A DNA stretch of 64,000 bases from an uncultured SAR86 cluster bacterium (lineage in GTDB: Bacteria > Pseudomonadota > Gammaproteobacteria > Magnimaribacterales > AG-339-G14): assembly GCA_902595715.1 (NCBI GenBank), contig CACJRI010000003.1, forward strand, positions 69,583 to 133,582, read 5' to 3'. Every line of letters begins with the position of its first letter. Position 1 is the first letter of the stretch. Positions 34,269 through 44,737 of the stretch are shown here, piece after piece. Under the pieces are notes generated by a model. It was given only the letters and a program-made list of their open reading frames with translations. It ran no database searches and was not told where the DNA came from. The position numbers and the translations under genes are program-made.

Positions 34269-36053
34269 ATGAAAAAAATTTCTCTTTTATTTATAACAAT
34301 TTTTATCTCGGCTTGTGCCATTGATGCAACAAAAAAAGAGAATCTTGAAGAAACTAAACTTATTTCTTCAATCTCGGGTAAATATGATGGTATCGAACTA
34401 AAAAATAGCTACCAATGGCTGGGCATTCCCTATGCAGAGCCTCCTCAAGGTAGTTTGCGGTGGAAAGCTCCAAGAGCACTAACTAAACAAAAGGAAAAAG
34501 TTAAGGCTTTGAAATTTAGCGATGCATGTCCTCAGGTTCCTTCCATCTCTTTGGATAGAGGTGGTAATGGTGAATATACTGGATCGGAAGATTGTCTTTA
34601 TCTAAATATTTTTACTCCAAAAAAAATAAGTTCAGATAAAAAACTCCCAGTTATGTTTTGGATTCATGGAGGTGGTAATACTTCAGGAGAGGCAGCCTCA
34701 TATGATTTCAGCAAATTGGCATCCGCTCATGACCTAGTCATTGTTTCTATAAATTACAGATTAGGCTTTTTAGGTTGGTTTTATCACCCAGCATTTGCTG
34801 CAACATCTAATAATTTAGAAGATAAATCAGGAAATTTTGGAACACTTGACCAAATTATGGCTTTGAAGTGGGTAAAACAAAATATTGAGGATTTTGGAGG
34901 GGATAAGAACAACGTCACTGTATTTGGAGAGTCTGCTGGCGGACATAATGTTTTTGCTCTCCTCAGTTCTCCTCTTGCAAAAGGCCTTTTTCACAAAGCA
35001 ATTTCTCAAAGCGGGGCAACAAATACTTTTGATTTAAATGAAGCATCTAATTTTTTTGATAATAAAGAATCTTCCTTGTTAACTTCTTCAAAAGAAGTTG
35101 TCAGTAAATTATTGGTTTCCTCTAAAATTTCTAAAGATTTGTTTGAAGCAAATATTGCTCAAGATTCAATGAATGAATTCAAACTCTTTGAGCAAATGCA
35201 AGGATTAGATTTAGGTCAGATCTTTAAAGTTTACAAAGCAATAGAAAAATCCAAACAAGTTGGAAAAAAAATGATTCCGAGAGTTTTAAGCGACGGTCAT
35301 GTCATTCCTAACAGAGGTATGCAATTTTCTAGAAAAAGTTTTTACAACGATGTGCCAGTAATCTTTGGCACCAATCGAGACGAAACAAAACTTTTTGCTG
35401 CTATGGAATCAGATTACTCAACCAGTATATTCAATAGATTAATCGTTATACGCAATCAAGAGATGTATGACTTAACAGCTGAATATGCTTCAAATAATTG
35501 GAAAATATCGGCTGTTGATAACCCTGCAAGAGATATGGTTGCTTCAGGTAAAAAAGACGTTTTTGCCTACAGATTTGATTGGGATGAACAAGGAAAGTTG
35601 TTATGGATGGATTTTTCAAAAATCTTTGGAGCAGCCCACGCCATGGAAATACCATTTGTTACTGGGACCATGAAGCTTCTTGGAATTGAAAGATTTATGT
35701 TTAATGATGAAAATCTTCCAGACGCCATTAGATTGTCTATTGCCATGCAATCTTATTGGGCTGAATTTGCCTACACTGGAGACCCTGGTAAAGGTAGAGA
35801 CAATAACCTGCCAAAATGGAATACTTGGTCAAGTTCAGGAGAGAAATTTTTGATCTTAGACTCTCAAAACGACCAAGGTATTGTCATGAGCGATTTTGAA
35901 TTGAAAAGAATTGACGAATTCAAAAGGTTATATGCAGACTCAAGAATAAAAAAAGATAAAATCAAATGTAAATTTCTAAATAATTTGGTCCAAAACGCCT
36001 ATGAAAAAGATGCCATTTCTTTTTATAATGATAAGTGTTTACAAGGAGAGTAA
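34269..36053 (+). CDS. Lipoprotein carboxylesterase, type B (alpha/beta hydrolase)
   Basis: 594 residues. The signal sequence ends in the lipobox ISAC near residue 16, so the protein is probably an outer-membrane or periplasmic lipoprotein. WLGIPYAEPPQGSLRW and SEDCLYLNIFTP are type B signatures. VFGESAGGHNV near residue 220 holds the nucleophilic Ser, NRDETK contributes the acid region, and FGAAHAMEIPFV holds the catalytic His. It hydrolyses esters. Substrate unknown. It is followed by an isomerase-like gene after 3 bases. Confidence 0.9.
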   Translation: MKKISLLFITIFISACAIDATKKENLEETKLISSISGKYDGIELKNSYQWLGIPYAEPPQGSLRWKAPRALTKQKEKVKALKFSDACPQVPSISLDRGGNGEYTGSEDCLYLNIFTPKKISSDKKLPVMFWIHGGGNTSGEAASYDFSKLASAHDLVIVSINYRLGFLGWFYHPAFAATSNNLEDKSGNFGTLDQIMALKWVKQNIEDFGGDKNNVTVFGESAGGHNVFALLSSPLAKGLFHKAISQSGATNTFDLNEASNFFDNKESSLLTSSKEVVSKLLVSSKISKDLFEANIAQDSMNEFKLFEQMQGLDLGQIFKVYKAIEKSKQVGKKMIPRVLSDGHVIPNRGMQFSRKSFYNDVPVIFGTNRDETKLFAAMESDYSTSIFNRLIVIRNQEMYDLTAEYASNNWKISAVDNPARDMVASGKKDVFAYRFDWDEQGKLLWMDFSKIFGAAHAMEIPFVTGTMKLLGIERFMFNDENLPDAIRLSIAMQSYWAEFAYTGDPGKGRDNNLPKWNTWSSSGEKFLILDSQNDQGIVMSDFELKRIDEFKRLYADSRIKKDKIKCKFLNNLVQNAYEKDAISFYNDKCLQGE

Positions 36054-36056
36054 GAA

Positions 36057-36656
36057 ATGAAAAAAATAGATTTTTATTTTGATTTTGCTAGCCCAAATGC
36101 ATATTTGAGCCACAAAGTAATTCAAAAAATTAAAGAAAGTTCTGGAGCAGAAGTTAACTATATTCCTGTTCTGCTTGGAGGAATCTTTAAAGCAACAAAT
36201 AACAAACCCCCAATGGAACAGTTTTTTGGTGTTAAAAATAAAAATGAGTACCAAAATCTTGAAATGCAAAGATTTATTGAAAGACATGAATTACATGATT
36301 TTAAAATGAATCCCCATTTTCCAGTAATTAGCCTTCAAATTATTAGAGGAGCTATTGCTGCAGAAATAGATGGTTATTTGGAGGATTATATTGACAAAGT
36401 TTTGGTCCACATGTGGGAAGAGCCAAAAAAAATGGATGATCCTGAAGTCATAAAAGCGGCTTATGAAGAATCGGGTTTTGATGGTGAAAAGTTAATGACC
36501 CAAATGCAAGATCCAGAAGTGAAAGCCAAATTAATTTCAAATACAGAGGCTGCAGTTGAAAGGGGAGTTTTTGGCATTCCTACTTTTTTTGTAGACGATG
36601 AAATGTTTTTTGGAAAAGATACCCTTTGGCAAATTGAAGAGTTACTTAATAAATAA
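36057..36656 (+). CDS. DsbA-fold 2-hydroxychromene-2-carboxylate isomerase / GST-kappa-like protein
   Basis: 199 residues. IDFYFDFASPNAYLSHKV places a Ser where DsbA has its active Cys, as in HCCA isomerases and kappa GSTs. The end GVFGIPTFFVDDEMFFGKDTLWQIEELL is the thioredoxin-fold cis-Pro region. Usually glutathione-dependent, acting in aromatic degradation or unknown detoxification. Placed directly after the esterase and abutting the convergent aldolase gene. Confidence 0.85.
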   Translation: MKKIDFYFDFASPNAYLSHKVIQKIKESSGAEVNYIPVLLGGIFKATNNKPPMEQFFGVKNKNEYQNLEMQRFIERHELHDFKMNPHFPVISLQIIRGAIAAEIDGYLEDYIDKVLVHMWEEPKKMDDPEVIKAAYEESGFDGEKLMTQMQDPEVKAKLISNTEAAVERGVFGIPTFFVDDEMFFGKDTLWQIEELLNK

Positions 36657-37478
36657 TTAATTAAGAAAGCTATCGTCTTTTTCTAACATTAAGTCGTAAA
36701 GAGGTTGAAAACTAGCCCACATTGCCATTTCTGTTCCAACCTGTGTCTTAGTTAGTTTAGCGACATCATCTGATATTCTTTCCATTTGTCCAGCAGCTTC
36801 AGCGAGGAGTTGAGATTGACAGCACCTGTCCATTGATAAAAATGCCCATAGAGCTGCATCTACTGATTCTCCCGTTGTAAGTAAACCATGATTTTTTAGG
36901 ATAGCCGCTCTTTTGTCCCCAAGAGCTTCTGCAATTCTATCGCCTTCATCAGTTTCTAAAACAACTCCAGTATAGTCATCAAATAACACGTGATCGTCAT
37001 AGAAGGCGCAAGAATCTTGAGTAATTGGTTCCAAAAGTCTGCCTAGAGTTGAAAATGATTTTCCATACATTGAATGAGAATGAGCAGCAGCATTTACATC
37101 TGATCTTGCCTCATGGAGTCTGGAATGAATAGCGAAAGCGGCAGTGTTAAGCATCTTATCTTCGCCTTGAACAATATTTCCTTCTCTATCCACTAAAATC
37201 AAATCAGATATGCATATCTGACCGAAATGCATTCCAAAAGGATTGACCCAAAAATAGTGAGGATACTCTGGATCTCTCAGAGTTATATGTCCTGCAATAC
37301 CTTCATCATATCCAAAATGAGAAAACATCCTAAAACCTGCAGCAAGTCTCTCTAGTTGATGTCTTCTTATCTCTTCAATAGTTTTGCATTCAATTGGAAC
37401 AATGGAACCTTTGGTTTTTTGGGGTAGTTTTCCTAAAGAAGTGTCGATAGGTAACTTGATTTCTTTTTCATCTGACAT
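36657..37478 (-). CDS. Class II aldolase/adducin family protein
   Basis: 273 residues. GHITLRDP, AAAHSHSMYGKSFS (H-x-H metal ligands), and ILKNHGLLTTGESVDAALW with a third His are the class II aldolase motifs. The start has AAGGAGAAG upstream. Members include fuculose-phosphate aldolase and many decarboxylase- or adducin-like proteins. This subgroup usually has no known substrate. Confidence 0.85.
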   Translation of the reverse strand: MSDEKEIKLPIDTSLGKLPQKTKGSIVPIECKTIEEIRRHQLERLAAGFRMFSHFGYDEGIAGHITLRDPEYPHYFWVNPFGMHFGQICISDLILVDREGNIVQGEDKMLNTAAFAIHSRLHEARSDVNAAAHSHSMYGKSFSTLGRLLEPITQDSCAFYDDHVLFDDYTGVVLETDEGDRIAEALGDKRAAILKNHGLLTTGESVDAALWAFLSMDRCCQSQLLAEAAGQMERISDDVAKLTKTQVGTEMAMWASFQPLYDLMLEKDDSFLN

Positions 37479-37556
37479 TTCATCTTCTCCTTAAAATTCT
37501 TCGATATTCTAACTTAATATTTTGTACAATTTATATCTCATTTTAATAAAAAAATT

Positions 37557-38966
37557 ATGCCCAAGAAAAGAAAAGGTTTCAGAATAGAAAAAGACAGTTT
37601 GGGAGAAGTTTATGTTCCTAATGCTGCTTTATATGGAGCACAAACTCAAAGAGCAATTGATAACTTCCCGATAAGTGGAATCAAAATGGATTTTCCTTTC
37701 ACCAATTCATTTATTGATTCATTGGGCATTATTAAAGATGCTGCTGCTAGGGCTAATAAATCCTTAGGCCTTCTATCTTCTAAGAAAGCAAATGCTATAT
37801 CAAAGGCTGCAAAAGAGGTTTGGCTAAGTAAACACAACGATCAATTCCCGATAGATGTTTTTCAAACAGGCTCAGGGACAAGTTCAAACATGAACGCCAA
37901 CGAAGTCATTGCCAATTTAGCTAGCAAATTAGCTAAAACACAAGTAGATCCCAATGACGACGTAAATATGAGTCAAAGCAGTAACGATGTTATTCCAACT
38001 GCAATAAAGGTAAGCGCTCACATGGATTTAACTAAAAAACTTCTACCAGCATTAGACAAATTAATTGAAGTCACTGAAAAAAAAGGAAATTCTTTAAAAG
38101 GTTTGGTAAAAACAGGAAGAACTCATTTAATGGATGCAATGCCACTAGATTTTCATCAAGAACTTTCTGCTTGGGCAGCTCAATTAAAGAATTCAAAAAA
38201 AACTCTTTTATTTTTAGAAACCAGAATGTTGGAGATGCCTTTAGGCGGGACTGCAGTCGGAACGGGTATTAATGCTCATCCTAGATTTGCAAAGTTATTT
38301 ACAAAAGAGCTGAATAAGTTAAGCGGAGGAAAAAGTAGAAATGTCCCAAGCGATAATTTTTTTCATGAATTAAGTGCTCAAGATACCGCGGTTCAAGTTT
38401 CTGGAGAACTCAAAAATTTAGCAACCATTTTATTAAAAATCTCAAATGATCTTCGTTGGATGAACAGCGGCCCGTTGGCAGGTTTATCTGAGATAGAACT
38501 TCAAGCTTTACAACCTGGAAGTAGCATCATGCCAGGTAAAGTTAACCCAGTCATTCCAGAAGCAGTTGCAATGGTAGCTGCAGATGTCATTGGAAATGAT
38601 GTGGCTATAAGTATTGGTGCACAATCTAGCAACTTTCAACTTAATGTGATGCTGCCGGTAATTGCTTATAACCTTCTAAAAAGTATTAACATTTTAAGCG
38701 GTGGAATGAATGTTTTAGCATCAAAAGCCATAAAGACTTTTAAAGTAAACCAAAAATCAATTCAAGCTTCTTTGGATAAAAACCCAATTTTAGTAACAGC
38801 TTTAAATCCCATTATCGGTTATGCAAAAGCAGCAGCCATAGCAAAAAAGGCTTATAAAGAAGATAGGGCAATCATAGATGTTGCACTAGAAGAAACCAAT
38901 TTATCAAAAGCTAAGCTGCAAAAACTTTTAAATCCAGAGAAGTTAACCAAAGGTGGAATTAATTGA
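37557..38966 (+). CDS. fumC: Fumarate hydratase, class II
   Basis: 469 residues, close to E. coli FumC (467). QTGSGTSSNMNANEVIA, MSQSSNDVIPTA, GRTHLMDAMPL and GSSIMPGKVNPVIPEA are the superfamily and class II signatures; the last holds the catalytic Ser loop. It interconverts fumarate and malate in the TCA cycle without an iron-sulfur cluster. It overlaps the pterin dehydratase gene by 4 bases. Confidence 0.95.
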   Translation: MPKKRKGFRIEKDSLGEVYVPNAALYGAQTQRAIDNFPISGIKMDFPFTNSFIDSLGIIKDAAARANKSLGLLSSKKANAISKAAKEVWLSKHNDQFPIDVFQTGSGTSSNMNANEVIANLASKLAKTQVDPNDDVNMSQSSNDVIPTAIKVSAHMDLTKKLLPALDKLIEVTEKKGNSLKGLVKTGRTHLMDAMPLDFHQELSAWAAQLKNSKKTLLFLETRMLEMPLGGTAVGTGINAHPRFAKLFTKELNKLSGGKSRNVPSDNFFHELSAQDTAVQVSGELKNLATILLKISNDLRWMNSGPLAGLSEIELQALQPGSSIMPGKVNPVIPEAVAMVAADVIGNDVAISIGAQSSNFQLNVMLPVIAYNLLKSINILSGGMNVLASKAIKTFKVNQKSIQASLDKNPILVTALNPIIGYAKAAAIAKKAYKEDRAIIDVALEETNLSKAKLQKLLNPEKLTKGGIN

Positions 38967-39307
38967 TGGAAAAACTTCTTGAAGGAAAATGTGAGGCTTG
39001 CAGAGCAGATGCTCCTTTAGTTTCAGCTGAAGAAAGAAAAATATTAATGCCACAAATTCCAGGCTGGGACGTAATCGAGGTAGATGGTATAGAACAACTT
39101 ACTTGTTCTTATGCTTTCAAAGATTACTTATCGGGTTTAGATTTTTTAAAAAAGGTCGCACATCTCGCAGAGGAAGAAGATCATCATCCCGAGATAGTTT
39201 TGGAATGGGGTAAAGTAACCGTTTCTTGGTGGTCTCATAAAATCAAAGGCTTACATAAAAACGATTTTATTGCAGCCGCAAAAACGGATGCTCTGTTTAG
39301 CGAATAA
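38963..39307 (+). CDS. phhB: Pterin-4a-carbinolamine dehydratase
   Basis: 114 residues. An N-terminal extension with CEACRADAPLVSAEE is typical of bacterial members. EEEDHHPEIVLEWGKVTVSWWSHKI contains the active-site His pair and the later His, and GLHKNDFIAAAKTD is the conserved end. It recycles the cofactor of aromatic amino-acid hydroxylases, though no phhA is adjacent. It overlaps fumC by 4 bases and the convergent transporter by 11. Confidence 0.9.
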   Translation: MMEKLLEGKCEACRADAPLVSAEERKILMPQIPGWDVIEVDGIEQLTCSYAFKDYLSGLDFLKKVAHLAEEEDHHPEIVLEWGKVTVSWWSHKIKGLHKNDFIAAAKTDALFSE

Positions 39308-40520
39308 TTATTCTAGAACCAATAATAAAACCAATGAGTGTAATTGCCCCCATCAACAAGAAAGATTCAAGATAGAGATTTAGGTCAAAAGCTGTACCAA
39401 CCAAAACCATGCCAACGGGCTGAACAGGTACGATTAACATTGCAGATACACCTCTGACAGAACCAAGATTTTGTGAACCGAAGGCTTTTAGAAAACAAGC
39501 ACTCATTAAAACCATTGCCCCACCAAACCCTAAACCAAAAATAAAACAAAAGATTGTAAAGAAAAGATAGTTATCAATTAAAGTCAAACCAAAAATTCCT
39601 ATTGATTGCATTGCCATCATGATCATCACAGGAATATTTGGCCTTAATCTATCCATTAAATAACCAAAGAAAACTTTTCCAACCACGCCACCAAGCGCTG
39701 CAAAAGAGTAAGCAAAGACGGTCTGTTTTATGGGGAAACCTAAAATTGTCCAAGTTTCAAGAAAACCCTGATTTTCAGAGTGCAAAGGCAAGTGCAGTAA
39801 AACTCCACCCATAGCTAAAAACTGAAAAGCAAAAGCAAGAGAGATAATCCAAAAAATTCCATGTTTAAAAAAATCTTTGATTCCCAATAAACTCTGGGAA
39901 GAATCTGGAGCTGGCTGATCAGGAAGATTATCTTTGTATTGACCGATTTCTTCGGGAGTATCAATAACAAAGTATCTAACGGTTGGAATTAATAAAAAAA
40001 TCACAATCAAGCCAAAAACCATATAGACACTTCTCCAACCTATCATTTCAATGAGCGGATCAACCAAAATTGGCAAGATTACACCTGAAAAGGATATTCC
40101 AATTGCAGCAATTCCCAAGGCCATCCCTGCATTACTTTCAAACCAATTAGCAACTAATTTAGTCACCGAAAGATTTCCCAAAGCAGGCCCGCCAATGGCG
40201 AGTAATGTGGCATAGATTAAAAGTAGGCTAAAGCTACTTTGCACAAATGAAATAGAGAATAGTCCTAAACTAAAAATAACTCCACCAATCATCATTATTT
40301 TCTTTATGGAAAATTTATCCAGCAACCTGCCTAGAAATATTGAAGCTACGGCAGAGCTTATGAACCAGAGAGACAGGGCTCCTGAAAGTTGAGACTGTGT
40401 TGCGCCTAAATCTCTTTCCAAGGCGGAAAACATCAAAGGAAAACAGTAAAAAATAAAACCCACAACGGAAAATTCCATCATCATTCCGGTATAAACCATT
40501 TGCCAGCCTTTAAATTTCAT
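39297..40520 (-). CDS. Major facilitator superfamily transporter (monocarboxylate/OFA-like)
   Basis: 407 residues with 12 predicted membrane segments. The loop 2-3 motif [16 protein letters not shown] fits the MFS A-motif, repeated as [15 protein letters not shown] in the second half. [23 protein letters not shown] is typical of the oxalate-formate/monocarboxylate group. It likely moves a small organic anion across the inner membrane. The substrate cannot be told. Confidence 0.85.
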   Translation of the reverse strand: MKFKGWQMVYTGMMMEFSVVGFIFYCFPLMFSALERDLGATQSQLSGALSLWFISSAVASIFLGRLLDKFSIKKIMMIGGVIFSLGLFSISFVQSSFSLLLIYATLLAIGGPALGNLSVTKLVANWFESNAGMALGIAAIGISFSGVILPILVDPLIEMIGWRSVYMVFGLIVIFLLIPTVRYFVIDTPEEIGQYKDNLPDQPAPDSSQSLLGIKDFFKHGIFWIISLAFAFQFLAMGGVLLHLPLHSENQGFLETWTILGFPIKQTVFAYSFAALGGVVGKVFFGYLMDRLRPNIPVMIMMAMQSIGIFGLTLIDNYLFFTIFCFIFGLGFGGAMVLMSACFLKAFGSQNLGSVRGVSAMLIVPVQPVGMVLVGTAFDLNLYLESFLLMGAITLIGFIIGSRIIIR

Positions 40521-40555
40521 TTTTTGCCTTAACTATGCTTTTTATTTTCTTTCTG

Positions 40556-40561
40556 TATAAT
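40556..40561 (+). promoter_or_regulatory. -10 box suggesting a leaderless guaB mRNA
   Basis: A perfect TATAAT ends 6 bases before the ATG at 40568, which puts the expected transcription start on or next to the A of the start codon. No ribosome-binding site lies in TTTGAAA before the ATG. The -35 region is unclear. Confidence 0.45.
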
Positions 40562-40567
40562 TTGAAA

Positions 40568-42037
40568 ATGTTGCGTATTGAAGAGCAAGCTTTGACCTTC
40601 GACGATGTACTTTTAGTACCGCAATATTCTAGCGTCCTTCCCCAAGAGACCGATTTAAGCACAAAATTAACCAAACAGGTTAATTTAAAAATCCCTATAG
40701 TATCTGCTGCGATGGATACAGTAACTGAAAGCAGAATGTCTATTGCTTTAGCCGAGTTGGGTGGAATTGGTATTATTCATAAAAATATTTCGATTTCTGA
40801 TCAGGCTAAAGAAGTTTCTTTAGTTAAAAAATTTGAAAGCGGAGTAGTAAGAGATCCGATTACTATTTCCTCTAAAAAAAGTGTTGGGGAATTAATCAAG
40901 CTTACTCAAGATTTAAATATCTCAGGTATGCCGGTTGTTAACGATGGTGATTTAGTTGGAATTGTGACTTCCAGAGATTTTCGAAATGTCTCTGATTTAT
41001 CTGCTCCAGTTGAATCCATCATGACACCAAAAAAACGCTTAGTAACTGCAGAGGAAGATGCAAAGTTAGATATTATCAAAAACCTTCTATACAAAAATAG
41101 AATAGAAAAAATCTTATTGGTTGATAAAAGTTTTGCCTTGAAAGGTCTCGTAACTTTGAAAGACATAAATAAAAACAAAGATTTTCCTTTAGCCTCAAAA
41201 GATACCGAAGGCAGACTTCTCGTCGGAGCCGCTGTAGGAAATGGCGAAGAAACTGATGAAAGAGTGGATGCTCTTGTTGAAGCAGGCGTCGATGTTCTTG
41301 TGGTTGATAGTGCTCATGGGCATTCTAAAGGCATTATTGATCGAGTTAAGCGAATCAAGAAAATGAACAAAGGCGTTCAAGTCATTGGTGGTAATGTTGC
41401 AACAGGCGATGGTGCTTTAGACTTAATTAAAGCTGGAGCTGACGCAATTAAAGTCGGAATAGGTCCTGGATCGATTTGTACGACTAGAATTGTAACTGGC
41501 GTAGGTGTACCTCAAATTTCAGCTATTGCAAATGTAGTCAAAGCCATAGGTAAGAAGAATATTCCAGTAATTGCCGATGGCGGGATTAGATTTTCTGGCG
41601 ATATCGCAAAAGCCATAGCTGCTGGAGCTAGTACTGTGATGCTAGGAAGTATTCTCGCCGGAACAGAGGAAGCTCCAGGTCAGGTAGAGCTCTTCCAAGG
41701 AAGAAGTTATAAATCTTATAGAGGCATGGGCTCTGTAGGTGCTATGTCGGGGGAGACAAATTCCGGAGATCGTTATTTTCAAGAAGATGTTTCAAGTTCT
41801 GACAAACTAGTACCAGAAGGAATTGAAGGCAGAGTCCCATATAAAGGCTGGGTAGAAACTACCATCCATCAAATGCTCGGTGGTTTAAGACAAAGCATGG
41901 GTTATACGGGAAGCAAAGACATCAAATCAATGAGAACTAAAACAAAATTCGTGCAAATTACATCGGCAGGAATAAACGAAAGTCATGTTCATGATGTAAG
42001 CGTTACAAAAGAAGCACCAAATTACAGAATTAGCTAA
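40568..42037 (+). CDS. guaB: Inosine-5'-monophosphate dehydrogenase
   Basis: 489 residues from ATG 40568, matching E. coli GuaB (488) and the conserved N-terminus [17 protein letters not shown]. An in-frame ATG at 40535 adds 11 hydrophobic residues not expected in the family. Two CBS domains (about 92-205) interrupt the barrel. [20 protein letters not shown] contains the catalytic Cys loop, and MGSVGAMS with the mobile flap follows. It makes XMP, the committed step of GMP synthesis. guaA follows after 2 bases. Confidence 0.96.
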   Translation: MLRIEEQALTFDDVLLVPQYSSVLPQETDLSTKLTKQVNLKIPIVSAAMDTVTESRMSIALAELGGIGIIHKNISISDQAKEVSLVKKFESGVVRDPITISSKKSVGELIKLTQDLNISGMPVVNDGDLVGIVTSRDFRNVSDLSAPVESIMTPKKRLVTAEEDAKLDIIKNLLYKNRIEKILLVDKSFALKGLVTLKDINKNKDFPLASKDTEGRLLVGAAVGNGEETDERVDALVEAGVDVLVVDSAHGHSKGIIDRVKRIKKMNKGVQVIGGNVATGDGALDLIKAGADAIKVGIGPGSICTTRIVTGVGVPQISAIANVVKAIGKKNIPVIADGGIRFSGDIAKAIAAGASTVMLGSILAGTEEAPGQVELFQGRSYKSYRGMGSVGAMSGETNSGDRYFQEDVSSSDKLVPEGIEGRVPYKGWVETTIHQMLGGLRQSMGYTGSKDIKSMRTKTKFVQITSAGINESHVHDVSVTKEAPNYRIS

Positions 42038-42039
42038 AA

Positions 42040-43593
42040 GTGAATACTGCTATTGATTCAGAAAAAATAATTATTCTGGATTTTGGTTCGCAATATACTC
42101 AATTGATTGCAAGGCGTATTAGAGAACTTGGAGTTTACTCAGAAATTCTATCTTGCAATACCTCCTATAGGAACATTCGAAAAGCTAATCCCAAAGGCAT
42201 TATTATCTCTGGAGGCCCAGAGTCGGTGAATGAAAAAAATACTCTTAAAGTAGATCCTAAAATTTTAGAAAGTGAAGTACCCGTTTTAGGAATTTGTTAT
42301 GGCATGCAACTCATGTCAAAACATTTTAAGGGATCAGTAAATACTTCAATGAAAAGAGAATTTGGCCATGCTGAAATTAAATTAAACAGAGGCAAGTTAT
42401 TTAAAGATATCAAAATCTCCACACTTAATGTTTGGATGAGCCATGGCGACAAAGTAACTAAATTACCCAAAGGATTTAAAAAAGTTGCTTCCTCTAAAAA
42501 CAGTCCAATTGCAGCTTTTGAAAACCATTCAATTAAAAAATATGGCTTACAGTTTCATCCAGAAGTAACACATACTGAAAAGGGCGCTCAAATTTTAAAA
42601 ACTTTTGTCAGAGAAATATGTGGCTGTCAGACTAAATGGAGGCCGAAAAATATAGTCGAAAAACTTGTTGATGATATAAAAAAACAAGTTGGTAAGAAAA
42701 AAGTATTGTTGGGTATCTCCGGCGGAGTTGATTCTTCCGTGGTTGCTGCACTTTTATCAAAGGCAATAGGCAAACAATTGGAATGTATTTTTGTTGATAA
42801 TGGTTTGTTAAGAAAAGATGAAGCCAAACAAGTTCTTAGAGATTTAAAAAAAGCTTTAAAAATCAAGATTCATTTTTCTGATTCTGAAAAATTTTTCCTT
42901 AAAAATTTAAAAGGCAAAAAAGATCCTGAAGAAAAGAGAAAAGTAATAGGAAAAAATTTCATTGATGTCTTTTTGAAAGAAGCAAAAAAAATTAAGGATG
43001 TTTCCTTTCTAGCGCAAGGTACTATCTATCCTGATGTCATTGAATCTTCAGGAATCAAAGGCGGCAAGGCGCATGTCATTAAATCCCACCACAATGTTGG
43101 CGGCTTACCATCATATCTAAATTTGCCTTTAGTTGAGCCTTTAAATTCTTTATTCAAAGACGAGGTAAGAAAAATAGGTTTATCATTGGGCTTACCCAAG
43201 TCTTTGATTGGCAGACATCCTTTTCCCGGTCCTGGTTTAGCAGTAAGAACAATTGGAGAGATTACTAAAGAAAAATTAGATATCTTAAGAGAGGCAGACC
43301 ATATCTTTATTGAAGAGCTTGTAGCAGCAAATCTTTATGATAAGGTCAGTCAAGCATTTGCCGTGTTTTTGCCAATCAAAAGTGTCGGTGTAGTGGGGGA
43401 TGCTAGGCGCTATGAATATGTGATTGCTCTCAGAGCTGCAGAAACTATTGATTTTATGACAGCGAAAGCCTCTCAACTTAATCATAATTTATTGAATAAA
43501 GTTTCCGATAGGATTATCAATGAAATTCCAAAAGTTTCTAGAGTTGTCTATGATATTTCTAGTAAACCACCAGCCACTATTGAGTGGGAGTAA
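42040..43593 (+). CDS. guaA: GMP synthase (glutamine-hydrolysing)
   Basis: 517 residues, GTG start. The class I glutamine amidotransferase domain has GICYGMQLM (nucleophilic Cys) and FHPEVTHT (His-x-Glu). The ATP-pyrophosphatase loop is [16 protein letters not shown], and the C-terminal dimerisation domain ends in KPPATIEWE. It converts XMP to GMP. It forms the guaBA operon with guaB. Confidence 0.97.
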   Translation: MNTAIDSEKIIILDFGSQYTQLIARRIRELGVYSEILSCNTSYRNIRKANPKGIIISGGPESVNEKNTLKVDPKILESEVPVLGICYGMQLMSKHFKGSVNTSMKREFGHAEIKLNRGKLFKDIKISTLNVWMSHGDKVTKLPKGFKKVASSKNSPIAAFENHSIKKYGLQFHPEVTHTEKGAQILKTFVREICGCQTKWRPKNIVEKLVDDIKKQVGKKKVLLGISGGVDSSVVAALLSKAIGKQLECIFVDNGLLRKDEAKQVLRDLKKALKIKIHFSDSEKFFLKNLKGKKDPEEKRKVIGKNFIDVFLKEAKKIKDVSFLAQGTIYPDVIESSGIKGGKAHVIKSHHNVGGLPSYLNLPLVEPLNSLFKDEVRKIGLSLGLPKSLIGRHPFPGPGLAVRTIGEITKEKLDILREADHIFIEELVAANLYDKVSQAFAVFLPIKSVGVVGDARRYEYVIALRAAETIDFMTAKASQLNHNLLNKVSDRIINEIPKVSRVVYDISSKPPATIEWE

Positions 43594-43636
43594 TTAATAA
43601 TCATTTATGATATTTATAATGATGGAGGGGAACAAA

Positions 43637-44341
43637 TTGAAAATTAATTACGAGAAATTACATGCGCTTAGCTTTCTTAATAGAGAAAATCTTTACAAAG
43701 ACAAATTTGGTATAGATTATGAAAAGTTCTCAACTAGATTAGGAGAAATAGAAAAAGATCCATTCATAGGATTCGTGGGAAGCAAATATTCTGAAGCTAA
43801 GGTTAGAGTGCTTTTCTTGGGAAAATCCAACGCAGAAAGTAAACCTAAAGATCAAGATAAAGATATCCTTATAAATCAATATCTAAAACAATTAAGAGAC
43901 TCTACAGGAAACTTTGAGCAAAGATATAGAGAATACGCAAATCAATATTCTGATAAAACCATAGGGGCCTTTAGGACTTGGGACATAAATAGATTTCCTG
44001 TTTATTTTAGGAATAGAACAAGGATTGATATTGAAGAAACGGCTTATGCAAATATTGTTCCTTTTAGATATATTGGAGCCCCTAGCAAGAGGGTTTATAA
44101 AATAGCATTTAATAATTTTACCAATGAACTTGTTTCTATCATTCAACCTCATCAGATAATTCCATTAGGAGCTAATTTAGATACTGGAATAATTAAAGAT
44201 TACCTTGATACTGGAGAATTAAGTGTAAAAATATCAAATGGAATTTCTAGAGAAGGAAGAGATAAAAGAATTTCTGATGAAGGTTATAGGACACTAGATC
44301 AAGCCATTGAAGATTATGAAGATTTGCTTTTAGAAAATTAA
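43637..44341 (+). CDS. Hypothetical protein, possibly uracil-DNA-glycosylase-like fold
   Basis: 234 residues from a TTG at 43637, chosen because GGAGGGG (43624-43630) sits 8 bases upstream. The longer ORF from 43607 would have this strong site inside it. Residues near 55-62 (VRVLFLGKSN), an ANIVPFR segment near 135, and HQIIPLGAN near 175 follow the strand-loop order of the UDG-like superfamily. The catalytic residues are not convincing, so this is a fold-level hint only. It lies 43 bases after guaA and 2 bases before the GFA-like gene. Confidence 0.55.
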   Translation: MKINYEKLHALSFLNRENLYKDKFGIDYEKFSTRLGEIEKDPFIGFVGSKYSEAKVRVLFLGKSNAESKPKDQDKDILINQYLKQLRDSTGNFEQRYREYANQYSDKTIGAFRTWDINRFPVYFRNRTRIDIEETAYANIVPFRYIGAPSKRVYKIAFNNFTNELVSIIQPHQIIPLGANLDTGIIKDYLDTGELSVKISNGISREGRDKRISDEGYRTLDQAIEDYEDLLLEN

Positions 44342-44343
44342 TA

Positions 44344-44694
44344 ATGTTTACAGGATCTTGCCATTGTAAGAAAGTTCGTTTTCAAATAAAGGCTGAGAAT
44401 ATTTATGAGGATGTTTACAGATGTAATTGTTCCTTATGCATAAAGAAATCTATTGTCATGAAAGCAGTACCAAAGGAATTTTTTACTTTGTTAGAAGGTG
44501 ATGAATATTTAGGTCTATACAAATGGAATAAAAATATTGCTGAGCATTATTTTTGTAAACTTTGTGGAGTTTATACTCATCACAAAAGAAGAAGATATCC
44601 TGATCAAATAGCAGTAAATTTGGCCTGTCTAGATGATTTAGAATTACCAAATGATATCAACATAAGTTTAGTGGATGGTGCTAGTCATGATTAG
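44344..44694 (+). CDS. GFA/CENP-V-type zinc-binding protein
   Basis: 116 residues. Zn ligand motifs in the family order: C-H-C-K-K-V-R-F near residue 6, C-N-C-S-L-C near 30, and C-K-L-C-G-V-Y-T-H near 76. The family includes glutathione-dependent formaldehyde-activating enzyme homologues; the activity of most members is unknown. It follows the preceding gene after 2 bases, so they are probably co-transcribed. Confidence 0.85.
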   Translation: MFTGSCHCKKVRFQIKAENIYEDVYRCNCSLCIKKSIVMKAVPKEFFTLLEGDEYLGLYKWNKNIAEHYFCKLCGVYTHHKRRRYPDQIAVNLACLDDLELPNDINISLVDGASHD

Positions 44695-44737
44695 TCAGCA
44701 TGATTTAATACACAACCATGGTTAAAGAGTTATAAAA

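Noticed and set aside
40535-40567. Longer guaB start at 40535
   Set aside because: It adds 11 hydrophobic residues absent from the family and would place the TATAAT box inside the coding sequence.
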